A stretch of DNA of 64,000 nucleotides from Conexibacter woesei DSM 14684 (GTDB taxonomy: Bacteria > Actinomycetota > Thermoleophilia > Solirubrobacterales > Solirubrobacteraceae): assembly GCF_000025265.1 (NCBI RefSeq), contig NC_013739.1, positions 2,046,001 to 2,110,000 on the forward strand, read 5' to 3'. Positions 1 through 7,877 of this stretch are shown one piece after another. Every line of letters starts with the position of its first letter. Positions within the stretch are counted from its first letter, which is position 1. Below the pieces are notes generated by a model. It worked only from the letters and a program-made list of their open reading frames with translations, did no database searches and was not told where the DNA came from. The position numbers and the translations under genes are program-made.

Positions 1-765
1 TACCGCGGCCATGGCGCCGTGCTGGCGAAGGGTGCTCCGCTGGACCGCGCCTTCGCCGAGATCCTCGGCAAGGCGGACGGGCTGTGCGCGGGCAAGGGCG
101 GCTCGATGCACCTGACCGACGTGAGCGTCGGCGCGCTCGGCTCGTTCGCGATCGTCGGCGCGCACCTGCCGATCGCCGTCGGCGCGGCGTTCGCGGCGGC
201 GTATCGCGGAACCGACGCGGTGACGGCGTGCTTCTTCGGCGACGGCTCGACGAACATCGGCGCCTTCCACGAGGCGCTCAACCTCGCCGCCGTCTGGCGG
301 CTCCCGGTCCTCTTCGTGCTGGAGAACAACCTCTACGGCGAGTACTCGCCGCTCGCGCGCACGACCCCGATCGAGCGGCTCGCCGATCGCGCCGCCGCCT
401 ACGGCATGCCGGGCGAGCAGGTCGACGGCAACGACGTCGCCGCCGTGCATGCCTGCGTCGGCTCAGCGGTCGCCCGCGCCCGCGCGGGCGATGGGCCGAC
501 CCTGATCGAGGCGCTGACGTACCGGCACAAGGGCCACTCGCGCTCGGACCCGGCGACGTACCGGCCCGAGGGCGAGCTGGAGGAGTGGCTGCAGCGCGAT
601 CCGCTGCTGCTCGCCGAGCGGGCGCTGCTGGGGCGCGGCGTCGAGCAGCCCGCGCTCGACGCGCTGCGCGAGCAGGCGACGCGCGACGTCGAGGACGCGC
701 TCGCGCGCGCTCTCAGCTGGGCCGATCCCGCGCCGGAGTCGCGGTTGGAGGGCATCTACGCATGA
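1..765 (+). CDS. ThDP-dependent dehydrogenase E1 component, alpha subunit (5' end outside window)
   Basis: This is the alpha subunit of a decarboxylating E1 of the pyruvate/acetoin/branched-chain dehydrogenase family. With E1 beta it oxidises a 2-oxo acid or acetoin and passes the acyl group to the lipoyl arm of E2. The frame is open to base 1 and begins at YRGHG, normally well inside the protein, so the start lies outside the window; 254 residues are visible. The ThDP/Mg motif is complete, GDGSTN at visible residues 80-85 closing with ENN at 108-110, and HKGHSRSDP, typical of the phosphorylation-loop region, is present. The stop overlaps the E1 beta start (ATGA). Resemblance to acetoin-type AcoA is suggestive only; substrate cannot be decided from motifs. 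Confidence 0.93.
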   Translation, partial: YRGHGAVLAKGAPLDRAFAEILGKADGLCAGKGGSMHLTDVSVGALGSFAIVGAHLPIAVGAAFAAAYRGTDAVTACFFGDGSTNIGAFHEALNLAAVWRLPVLFVLENNLYGEYSPLARTTPIERLADRAAAYGMPGEQVDGNDVAAVHACVGSAVARARAGDGPTLIEALTYRHKGHSRSDPATYRPEGELEEWLQRDPLLLAERALLGRGVEQPALDALREQATRDVEDALARALSWADPAPESRLEGIYA

Positions 766-1739
766 GCGAGACCGTGACCTACCGGGAAGCGACCGTTCGC
801 GCACTGGGCGACGCGCTCGCCGAGGACGACACCGTCTTCCTGCTGGGAGAGGACGTCGCGGCCGCCGGCGGCGTGTTCAAGCTGACCGAGGGCCTGCACG
901 AGCGCTTCGGCGACAGACGCGTGCTCGACACGCCGATCTCCGAGCAGGCGATCGTCGGCGCGGCGGTCGGCGCGGCGGCGCAGGGCCTGCGCCCGGTGGC
1001 CGAGATCATGTTCGCCGACTTCGCGGCCGTCTGCTTCGACCAGATCGTCAACCAGCTCGCGAAGTTCCGCTACATGACGGGCGGCCAGGTGACGATGCCC
1101 GTCACCATCCGCCTGATCAACGGCGCCGGCGGCGGCTTCGGCGCGCAGCACTCGCAGGCCGTCGAGAACTGGTTCCTCAACGTGGCGGGCCTGAAGCTCG
1201 TCACGCCGTCGACCCCCGCGGACGCGTATGCGCTCCTGCGGGCGGCGATCGCCGACCCGGATCCGGTGCTCGTCTTCGAGCACAAGTCGCTCTTCAACGT
1301 GAGAGGCGAGCTGGACGAAGCGACGGCGGTCGGGATCGGCGATGCGGACGTCGTCTCCGAGGGCTCCGACGTGACCGTCGTGGCGACGCAGCTGATGCGC
1401 CACCGTGCCGAGCAGGCGGCGGTCGAGCTGGCCGCCGACGGCGTCGGCGTCGAGCTGATCGACCTGCGCTCGCTCGCGCCGATGGACGTGCCGACGGTCG
1501 CTGCCAGCGTCGCGAAGACGAACCGTCTCGTCGTCGTGCAGGAGGCGGCGCCGAGCGGGAGCTGGGGCGCCTCGCTGATCTCCCAGCTGATGCGCGACGA
1601 CTTCGAGAGCCTCGACGCCGCGCCGACGCTCGTGGCGTGCGACGACGTGCCGATCGCCTACGCCGGTCCGCTCGAAGACGCCCACCTGCCGAGCGCAACG
1701 CGGATCGCGGACGCGGTCCGCGCGACCCTCGCGCGATGA
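762..1739 (+). CDS. ThDP-dependent dehydrogenase E1 component, beta subunit
   Basis: This 325-residue protein is the transketolase-like beta subunit of the E1 heterotetramer, matching the family's usual length of about 325-340. Recognisable pieces are TYREATVRALGDAL at the N-terminus, LLGEDVAAAGGVF, DTPISEQAIVGAAVGAA, and the segment GAGGGFGAQHSQ that contributes to the E1 active site. The C-terminal domain includes EAAPSGSWGASL. The ATG at 762 lies within ATGA, overlapping the alpha stop, and its own stop overlaps the E2 start in the same way, so the three subunits are almost certainly translationally coupled. No E3 (dihydrolipoyl dehydrogenase) follows, so E3 must be encoded upstream of the window or shared with another complex. 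Confidence 0.95.
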   Translation: MSETVTYREATVRALGDALAEDDTVFLLGEDVAAAGGVFKLTEGLHERFGDRRVLDTPISEQAIVGAAVGAAAQGLRPVAEIMFADFAAVCFDQIVNQLAKFRYMTGGQVTMPVTIRLINGAGGGFGAQHSQAVENWFLNVAGLKLVTPSTPADAYALLRAAIADPDPVLVFEHKSLFNVRGELDEATAVGIGDADVVSEGSDVTVVATQLMRHRAEQAAVELAADGVGVELIDLRSLAPMDVPTVAASVAKTNRLVVVQEAAPSGSWGASLISQLMRDDFESLDAAPTLVACDDVPIAYAGPLEDAHLPSATRIADAVRATLAR

Positions 1740-2881
1740 CGATGGCGCGGATCGAGATGCCCCGTCTGTCGGACTCGATGGAGGAGGGCACCGTCGTGAG
1801 CTGGCTCGTCGCCGACGGCGAGCAGGTGACGGGCGGCCAGGAGTTCGTGGAGATCGAGACCGACAAGGCGCAGATGCCCTTCGAGGCTGAGCAGGACGGC
1901 GTGCTGCGTCAGCTCGTGCCCGCGGGGACGACGCTCCCGGTCGGCGCTCCGCTCGCCACGATCGGCGAGGGCGGCGCGCCCGAGGAGCCGGTCGCGTCGG
2001 CGGCGTCCTCGGACGACGGGCGACCGGCGGCCTCGCCGGTCGCGCGCCGCATCGCGCGGGAGCTGGGGGTGGAGCTGGCGGCGGTCACCGGCTCCGGGCC
2101 GGGCGGCCGGATCGTCAAGGAGGACGTCGTACGCGCAGCCGCAGCAGGCGCGCCGGCGGCGGCGCACCCCGCCGCGCCGAGCGACGCGCCGGCGGCGGTG
2201 GCAGCAGCGGCGCCGGACGCCGCGGTCGTCGGCGCGAAGGGCGCCGTCACGCGCACGCCGCTGAGCCGGGTGCAGCAGACGGTCGCGCGGCGCATGGCGG
2301 AGTCGCGGGCGACGGTCCCGGACTTCAGCGTGTCGGTCGACGTCGACATGGAGCAGGCGCTGGCGCTGCGCGGCGCGCTCGCCGAGCGCGACGTCAGGTT
2401 CACCGTCAACGACCTGCTGATCCGCGCGACCGCGGTCGCGCTCACGCGCCACCCGCGCGTCAACGGCTCCTACCGCGACGGGCAGATCGAGACCTACGCG
2501 CGCGTCAACGTCGGCGTCGCGGTCGCCGCGGACGACGCGCTCGTCGTGCCGACGGTGTTCGACGCCGACCGCAGGACGCTGACCGAGATCGCCGCCGAGG
2601 TACGGCGGCTCGCCGGCGCGGTTCGCGACGGGACGATCACGCCGCCGGAGCTGGCGGGCGGGACGTTCACGATCTCCAACCTCGGCATGTACGGGGTGGC
2701 CGAGTTCGCGGGCATCGTCAACCAGCCGCAGGCGGCGATCCTGTGCGCGGGCGCGATCGCGGCGCGCACGATGCGCCTGACGCTCGTCAGCGACCACCGC
2801 ATCCTCTACGGCGCGGACGCCGCCTCCTTCCTGGCGGAGCTGAGAGGACTGCTCGAGACGCCCGCGACGGCGCTGGCGTGA
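1736..2881 (+). CDS. Dihydrolipoamide acyltransferase, E2 component
   Basis: This 381-residue E2 has the standard order: one N-terminal lipoyl domain with the modified lysine in ETDKA (Lys44), a linker, a peripheral subunit-binding domain around residues 97-135 (SPVARRIARELGV ... GSGPGGRIVKEDV), an Ala/Pro-rich hinge, and a C-terminal catalytic domain. It transfers the acyl group from lipoate to CoA. The catalytic motif reads DHRILYGADA (His354), where most E2 proteins have DHRxxDGA; a Tyr at this place is known from cyanobacterial and plastid E2 proteins, so activity is plausible. The start at 1736 is chosen because it overlaps the E1 beta stop and gives the usual lipoyl-domain N-terminus. 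Confidence 0.94.
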   Translation: MTMARIEMPRLSDSMEEGTVVSWLVADGEQVTGGQEFVEIETDKAQMPFEAEQDGVLRQLVPAGTTLPVGAPLATIGEGGAPEEPVASAASSDDGRPAASPVARRIARELGVELAAVTGSGPGGRIVKEDVVRAAAAGAPAAAHPAAPSDAPAAVAAAAPDAAVVGAKGAVTRTPLSRVQQTVARRMAESRATVPDFSVSVDVDMEQALALRGALAERDVRFTVNDLLIRATAVALTRHPRVNGSYRDGQIETYARVNVGVAVAADDALVVPTVFDADRRTLTEIAAEVRRLAGAVRDGTITPPELAGGTFTISNLGMYGVAEFAGIVNQPQAAILCAGAIAARTMRLTLVSDHRILYGADAASFLAELRGLLETPATALA

Positions 2882-2892
2882 GGGAGGGCACG

Positions 2893-3390
2893 ATGCTGCT
2901 CGACACGCTCCACTTCTCGTTCACCGTCAGCTCGATCGAGCGCTCGATCGCCTGGTATCGCGACGTGCTCGGCCTCGACCTGGTGCACCGCCAGCGTCAG
3001 GAGAACGCGTACACACCGCTCCTCGTCGGCATTCCCGGGGCGGTGCTGGAGATCGCGCAGTTCCGCGTCCCCGGCGTCTCGCCCGGCCGCTCGACGCACA
3101 TGCTCGAGCTGGTCGAGTACGTCGCGCCGCGGGGGGAGGTCGAGCGCGGGCCGGCGACGAACGAGGTCGGCGCGGCGCACCTCGCGTTCCTCGTCGACGA
3201 CGTGCGGGAGCGCTATGAGCGGATGACCGCCGCGGGCGTCGCGTTCCGCAACCCGCCGGTCGAGATCACCGAGGGGGCGAACCGCGGCGGGATGGCCGCC
3301 TACCTGCACGATCCCGACGGCATCACGCTCGAGCTGCTGCAGCCCTCGCCCGCGCGGCTCGCGGCGATGCGAGCCGGAGCGGTGAGATGA
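2893..3390 (+). CDS. VOC (glyoxalase/dioxygenase) superfamily protein
   Basis: This 165-residue protein has the two beta-alpha-beta-beta-beta modules of the vicinal oxygen chelate superfamily: FSFTVSSIERSIAWYRDVLG at the start and HLAFLVDDVRERYERMTAAG in the second half, ending with YLHDPDGITLELLQP. Candidate metal ligands are the His near residue 7, the second-module His and the Glu of LELLQ. Members include lactoylglutathione lyases, extradiol dioxygenases and methylmalonyl-CoA epimerases; motifs alone do not choose among them. GGGAGG lies just before the ATG, and the stop overlaps the next gene (ATGA). Position among oxidoreductases suggests catabolism. Confidence 0.85.
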   Translation: MLLDTLHFSFTVSSIERSIAWYRDVLGLDLVHRQRQENAYTPLLVGIPGAVLEIAQFRVPGVSPGRSTHMLELVEYVAPRGEVERGPATNEVGAAHLAFLVDDVRERYERMTAAGVAFRNPPVEITEGANRGGMAAYLHDPDGITLELLQPSPARLAAMRAGAVR

Positions 3391-4124
3391 GCGCCCCAGC
3401 GGTCACCGTCGTGGTCGGCGGCGCGAGCGGGATCGGCCTCGCGACCGCCGGGCTGCTCGCCCGCGCAGGCCGGCGGTTGGCGATCCTGGACCGCAGCGAG
3501 CGGCTCGCGCAGGTCGCGGCGCAGCTGCGCGAGGCCGGCGCGGTCGAGTGCGCGACGCACGCCGTCGACGTGACGGACGCCGAGGCGGTCACGGGCGTCG
3601 CCGATGCGATCGGCGCGCGGCACGCCGTCGCCGGGCTGGTCAACTCGGCCGGCGTGCTGCAGCTCGGCTCGATCGCCGAGGTCACGCCGGCGGACTGGGA
3701 CCGCGTCCTCGACGTCAACCTCAGAGGCGTCTTCAACACCTGCCGTGCGTTCCTGCCGCAGCTGGAGCGCGCGCGGGGGGCGATCGTCAACGTCTCGTCG
3801 GTCTCGGGGCGCACGCGCTCGATCTACAGCGCACCCAACTACGTCGCCTCGAAGGCCGGCGTGATCGGCCTCACGATGGTGCTTGCGGCGCAGCACGCGC
3901 AGGCAGGCGTCCGCGTCAACTGCGTGGCGCCGGGGATCGTCGAGACGCCGATGCTGGCGGACTACTCCGAGGCTGCGCGCGAGCGGATGCTCGCGGCGAT
4001 CCCGCTCGGGCGCTACGCCGACGCGGCCGAGGTCGGCGAGGTGATCGCGTTCCTGCTGTCGCAGCGGGCGAGCTACGTGACGGGCCAGACGATCAACGTC
4101 AACGGCGGGCAGTTCATGCAATGA
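3387..4124 (+). CDS. Short-chain dehydrogenase/reductase (SDR)
   Basis: This 245-residue classical SDR is an NAD(P)-dependent oxidoreductase. The Rossmann glycine motif is GGASGIGLA near residues 11-19, the structural motif is NSAG, and the catalytic triad is Ser in NVSSVSG plus the YVASK motif (Tyr and Lys). The C-terminal NVNGGQFMQ is typical of FabG-like dehydrogenases. It is translationally coupled to the VOC gene upstream (ATGA) and lies 14 bases before the next coding start. Substrate is unknown; it probably handles an alcohol/ketone step of the pathway encoded by this run. Confidence 0.92.
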   Translation: MSAPAVTVVVGGASGIGLATAGLLARAGRRLAILDRSERLAQVAAQLREAGAVECATHAVDVTDAEAVTGVADAIGARHAVAGLVNSAGVLQLGSIAEVTPADWDRVLDVNLRGVFNTCRAFLPQLERARGAIVNVSSVSGRTRSIYSAPNYVASKAGVIGLTMVLAAQHAQAGVRVNCVAPGIVETPMLADYSEAARERMLAAIPLGRYADAAEVGEVIAFLLSQRASYVTGQTINVNGGQFMQ

Positions 4125-4138
4125 GAGGAGCGGCGCAG

Positions 4139-5200
4139 ATGAGACTGGGCCTCGCGGTGCCGATCTTCGCCAACCCGGGCGTGCCCGACTTCCGCACGCC
4201 CAACGCCGAGCGGTTGGAGTGGAGCGAGGTGCGCGCCGCGGCGGTGGAGGCGGAGCGGCTCGGCTACGACTCGCTGTGGGTCGCCGACCACATGTTCCTC
4301 GGCCGCGACGGCGCGATCTACGAGGGCTGGACGACGCTGAGCGTGCTGGCCGGGATGACGAGCACGATCCGCCTCGGCACGATCCACCTCGGCAACGAGC
4401 TCCGCCATGCCCCGCTGATGGCGAAGATGGCGGCGACGCTCGACGTGCAGTCCGGCGGCCGGCTGGAGCTGTTCGTCGATCCGGGCTGGCGCGCGCGAGA
4501 GCTGACCGCCTACGGCTACGAGTGGGAGCCGGACCGCGCGGTGCGCGCCGCGCGCGTCGGCGAGGCGATCGAGCTCGCGCGCCTGCTGTGGAGCGGCGAG
4601 CCGGCCAGCTACGAGGGCGCGCACTACCGGCTCGACGGCGCGATCTGCGCGCCGGTGCCGGAGCAGCGCCCGCACCCACCGATCTGGATCGGCGAGGCGT
4701 TCGACGAGGCGACGCTCGACCTGATCGTCGCGCACGCCGACGTGTGGAACTCGATGCCGGCTGGGCTCGACGTCCTGCGGGAGAAGATCGCGAAGGTCGA
4801 CGCCGCCTGCACGGCGCGGGGGCGCGATCCGCGGACGCTGCGCAAGACGCTCGAGACGCAGGTCCTGATCTACGACGACCGCGACGACGCCGAGCGGCTG
4901 TTCGAGCGCTTCGCCGAGCTGCGGCGCGCGCACCCGAGCGGCGAGGCGATGCGGGACGTCGTCGCGTTCGTCGCGCAGACGAACGCCGAGCTGGGCCGCG
5001 GCGAGCTGACGTTCGACGACCTGCGGGAGGAGTTCGTGATCGGCACGCCGGACGAGGTGCGCGCGAAGCTCGACGCCTACCGCGCGCTGGGGATCGACGA
5101 GGTCATCTGCTGGTTCATGGACTTCCCCGCGCGGACCTCGATGCGGCGGCTGATCCACGAGGTCGCCCCGGCGCTGGCGGGTGCTGAGGTGACGGGATGA
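4139..5200 (+). CDS. Luciferase-like flavin-dependent monooxygenase (LLM family)
   Basis: This 353-residue TIM-barrel protein belongs to the bacterial luciferase-like superfamily, which uses FMN or F420. Typical segments are AERLGYDSLWVADHMF, LGTIHLGN, the FVDPGWRARELTAYG region (WxxxE-like) and the late HPPIWIGEAFDEAT. The ATG at 4139 is preferred over one at 4121 because GAGAGGAG ends 8 bases before it. The stop overlaps the next SDR start (ATGA). In actinobacteria many members are F420-dependent dehydrogenases rather than monooxygenases, so the cofactor is open. Confidence 0.88.
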   Translation: MRLGLAVPIFANPGVPDFRTPNAERLEWSEVRAAAVEAERLGYDSLWVADHMFLGRDGAIYEGWTTLSVLAGMTSTIRLGTIHLGNELRHAPLMAKMAATLDVQSGGRLELFVDPGWRARELTAYGYEWEPDRAVRAARVGEAIELARLLWSGEPASYEGAHYRLDGAICAPVPEQRPHPPIWIGEAFDEATLDLIVAHADVWNSMPAGLDVLREKIAKVDAACTARGRDPRTLRKTLETQVLIYDDRDDAERLFERFAELRRAHPSGEAMRDVVAFVAQTNAELGRGELTFDDLREEFVIGTPDEVRAKLDAYRALGIDEVICWFMDFPARTSMRRLIHEVAPALAGAEVTG

Positions 5201-5985
5201 CGGCGGAGGGCGGCAAGCTCGCGGTCGTGACGGGCGCCGGCTCCGGCGTCGGCGCGGCGTGCGTGCGCAGCCTCGTGCGGCAGGGCACGCGCGTGATCGC
5301 GGTCGACCTCGCCTGGAGCGAGGGCGAGCCGGCAGGCGAGGTCGTGCGGCTCACGGCCGACGTGACCTCCGAGTCGACCTGGCGTCGTGTGATCGAGGTC
5401 GCGGCGGAGCACGGCGGCGGTCCCGACCAGCTCCTGCTGTGCGCCGGGCGGCTGGAGGTCGGCAGCGTGCTCGCGCTCGAACCCGAGGCGCTGCGGGCGG
5501 TCTTCGAGGTCAACGTGTTCGCCGCCGCGACGGCGTTGAAGGCATGCCTGCCGGCGATGGTCGAGCGTGGCGGCGGCGCCGTCGTCGCGGTCGCGAGCAC
5601 CGATGCGCTGTTCGCAGAGCAGGGGCTCGCCGCGTACTGCGCGAGCAAGGGCGCGCTGCTGCAGCTGATCCGCTGCGTGGCGGTCGATCACGGCCGCCAG
5701 GGGATCCGCGCCAACTGCGTCTGCCCGGGGGCGATCGACACGCCCTTCTTCCGCCGCCACGTCGACGCCGCCGCCGACCCGCAGGCGTTCCTGGCGGAGA
5801 AGACCGAGCGCCACCCGTCCGGGCGGCTGCTGGCGCCCGAGGACGTCGCGGAGGTCGCGACCTTCCTGCTGGAGGAGCGTGCGATCGGCGTCAACGGGGC
5901 CGCGCTCCTGATCGACGGCGGCCTGACGGCGACGTTCGACTACCAGGCCACCGCGGTGGCAGCCGGCGGGAGCGAGCTGCCGTGA
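5197..5985 (+). CDS. Short-chain dehydrogenase/reductase (SDR)
   Basis: This second SDR has 262 residues. It shows the cofactor motif TGAGSGVGAA, an LLCAG structural motif in place of NNAG, a catalytic Ser in VASTDAL and YCASKGALL supplying Tyr and Lys. PGAIDTPFF and the C-terminal LLIDGGLTATFD are typical. It is coupled to the LLM gene by an ATGA overlap. Two SDRs with different active-site surroundings in one run suggest two separate redox steps on the same substrate series rather than a recent duplication. Confidence 0.91.
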   Translation: MTAEGGKLAVVTGAGSGVGAACVRSLVRQGTRVIAVDLAWSEGEPAGEVVRLTADVTSESTWRRVIEVAAEHGGGPDQLLLCAGRLEVGSVLALEPEALRAVFEVNVFAAATALKACLPAMVERGGGAVVAVASTDALFAEQGLAAYCASKGALLQLIRCVAVDHGRQGIRANCVCPGAIDTPFFRRHVDAAADPQAFLAEKTERHPSGRLLAPEDVAEVATFLLEERAIGVNGAALLIDGGLTATFDYQATAVAAGGSELP

Positions 5986-6008
5986 ACGCGACGAGAGGAG
6001 ATCACCAC

Positions 6009-6974
6009 GTGGAGGACGCGAAGACCTGGACGGTCGGGATCGTCGGCTGCGGCCACGCCGGAGCGCACCATGCGCCGGCGTTCGCCGCGCAGCCCGGCTT
6101 CGAGCTGGCCGGCTGCGCGAGCCGGCGGCAGGAGACGGCGCGCGCGTTCGGCGCGCGCCACGGCGCGGACGCCTACGCGTCGCCGGAGGCGCTGCTCGAC
6201 GACGACGACGTCGACGTGGTGGTGCTGACGACGCCGGAGTGGGTACGGCTCGAGCTGCTGGAGGACGCGCTGCGCCGCGGGCGGCACCTGTTCGTCGAGA
6301 AGCCGCTGTACGCGGCCAACGGCGCCAAGGACGTGCGCGAGCAGGACCACCTCGACGCGCGCCGCGCGCTGACGGCGTGGGACCGCGAGCGGACGACGTT
6401 CGGCGTCAACTTCAACTACCGCACGATGCCGCACCTGCGGCAGTTGAAGGCCGACGTCGAGGCGGGGCGGCTGGGGGAGGTCAAGGTCGTGCGCGCGTGG
6501 GCCCACTTCGCCTGCTGGCCGCACGTGATCGACCAGCTGCGCTGGCTCCTCGGCGAGGTGGAGAGCGTCGCGGCGCTGTCGCTCGGCGGACAGCTCGACC
6601 GGGTCGCGACGCTGCGCTTCGCGGACGGTCCGATCGGCACGCTGTGCGGGACGAGCGGGCGGTTCGAGCGGGCGTCGCTGCTGCGGATCGAGCTGGACGG
6701 GACTGCGGCACGCGCAACGGTCGAGGGGGTGCACGGCAGCTACCGCCGCGACGACGAGGGCGGGGGAGACAGCGTCGTGTGGACCAACCCCGACGTCGCA
6801 GGCCAGGTGTACGCGACCTCCTACACGGACTCGATCGCCGCCTACTGCGCCGCGCTGCGGGCAGGCGAGCCGCCGCCGGTCAGCGGTGACGACGGGCTCG
6901 CCGAGCTGGCGATCGAGGCGGCGATCGACCGCTCGGCGCGGACCGGCGCGCCGCAACGGGTCGTGGTGGACTGA
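6009..6974 (+). CDS. Gfo/Idh/MocA-family NAD(P)-dependent oxidoreductase
   Basis: This 321-residue protein has the Rossmann motif GIVGCGHAGAHHA at the N-terminus and the family EKP motif (FVEKPLY), whose lysine lies in the active site, followed by a C-terminal alpha/beta domain including NFNYRTMPHLRQL. Relatives oxidise sugars, inositols or related polyols. The GTG at 6009 is chosen because GAGAGGAG sits 8 bases upstream; a GTG at 5982 would overlap the previous stop but has no obvious ribosome binding site. It ends the gene series before the IclR regulator. Confidence 0.88.
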   Translation: MEDAKTWTVGIVGCGHAGAHHAPAFAAQPGFELAGCASRRQETARAFGARHGADAYASPEALLDDDDVDVVVLTTPEWVRLELLEDALRRGRHLFVEKPLYAANGAKDVREQDHLDARRALTAWDRERTTFGVNFNYRTMPHLRQLKADVEAGRLGEVKVVRAWAHFACWPHVIDQLRWLLGEVESVAALSLGGQLDRVATLRFADGPIGTLCGTSGRFERASLLRIELDGTAARATVEGVHGSYRRDDEGGGDSVVWTNPDVAGQVYATSYTDSIAAYCAALRAGEPPPVSGDDGLAELAIEAAIDRSARTGAPQRVVVD

Positions 6975-6998
6975 GCGACGGATGACCGCGCCGAGCCG

Positions 6999-7784
6999 AT
7001 GAGCGCCGCGCCGATCGACCGCTCGGCGAGCGAGCCGCAGGACGCGCGTCCGCGCGTCCAGTCCGCCGCACGCGCCGTCGCGATCCTGCTGGCGGTCGCA
7101 CGCAGCGACGCCGGCCTCACGCCGCGCGAGATCAGCGAGCGCGTTGCGATCAGCCGCCAGACGGCCTACCACCTGCTGCACACGCTCACCGGCTGCGGCG
7201 TGCTCGCGCGCGACGACGGCAACCGCTACGTGCTCGGCCTCCACGTCGGGACGCTGGCGGAGGGCTTCCGCCGGCAGCTCGCGCCGACCGAGCGCCTCGG
7301 CGCACTCGTTCGCAAGGTCGTGATCGCGACCGGGGAGACCGCCTACGCGGCCGGGTGGTGGGCGGGTGCGCCGACGACGCTGCATGTGGCGCACGGGCGC
7401 AGCACCGTGCAGGCCGCCGCGGTCCCGCAAGGCTACGGCGACGACGCGCACGCGCGCGCGTCGGGCAAGCTGCTGCTCGCGCACGCCGATCCGGCGCTGC
7501 GCGCGGAGTACCTCCAGTCGCACGCACTGCGACGCCTGACGCCATGGACGATCGTGGGGCCGCGGCAGCTCGACGCGGAGCTGGAGCGCATCCGCGCGCA
7601 GGGCTACGCCGTCGACCGTCAGGAGTTCGCCGAGGGCCTCAGCTGCCTTGCGATCCCGCTGGACGACGGACGCCTTCCGTTCGCGCTCGGCATCTCGGCG
7701 CCGACCGAACGCTTCGACCGCGCGTGGGGCGACTACCTCGACTCGATGCGCCAGGTCACCGCGGAGGCACTCCCGCAGCGCTGA
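6999..7784 (+). CDS. IclR-family transcriptional regulator
   Basis: This 261-residue protein has an N-terminal winged helix (SAARAVAILLAVA ... TPREISERVAISRQTAYHLL) and a C-terminal IclR effector-binding domain (LVRKVVIATGETAYAAGWW ... SGKLLLAHADP ... GLSCLAIPLDD). IclR regulators usually control catabolic genes and bind a pathway metabolite. It sits between the dehydrogenase run and the P450 genes on the same strand, so it is a strong candidate to control either or both. Effector and operator are not visible. Confidence 0.92.
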   Translation: MSAAPIDRSASEPQDARPRVQSAARAVAILLAVARSDAGLTPREISERVAISRQTAYHLLHTLTGCGVLARDDGNRYVLGLHVGTLAEGFRRQLAPTERLGALVRKVVIATGETAYAAGWWAGAPTTLHVAHGRSTVQAAAVPQGYGDDAHARASGKLLLAHADPALRAEYLQSHALRRLTPWTIVGPRQLDAELERIRAQGYAVDRQEFAEGLSCLAIPLDDGRLPFALGISAPTERFDRAWGDYLDSMRQVTAEALPQR

Positions 7785-7877
7785 TCTCACAGTCTGAGAC
7801 ACGGCTGGCAACCACGTCGCCGAACGACTTCCATTGGACGCAGACCGTCCGCCGCAAACGTGAGTGAGAGAGTGACC

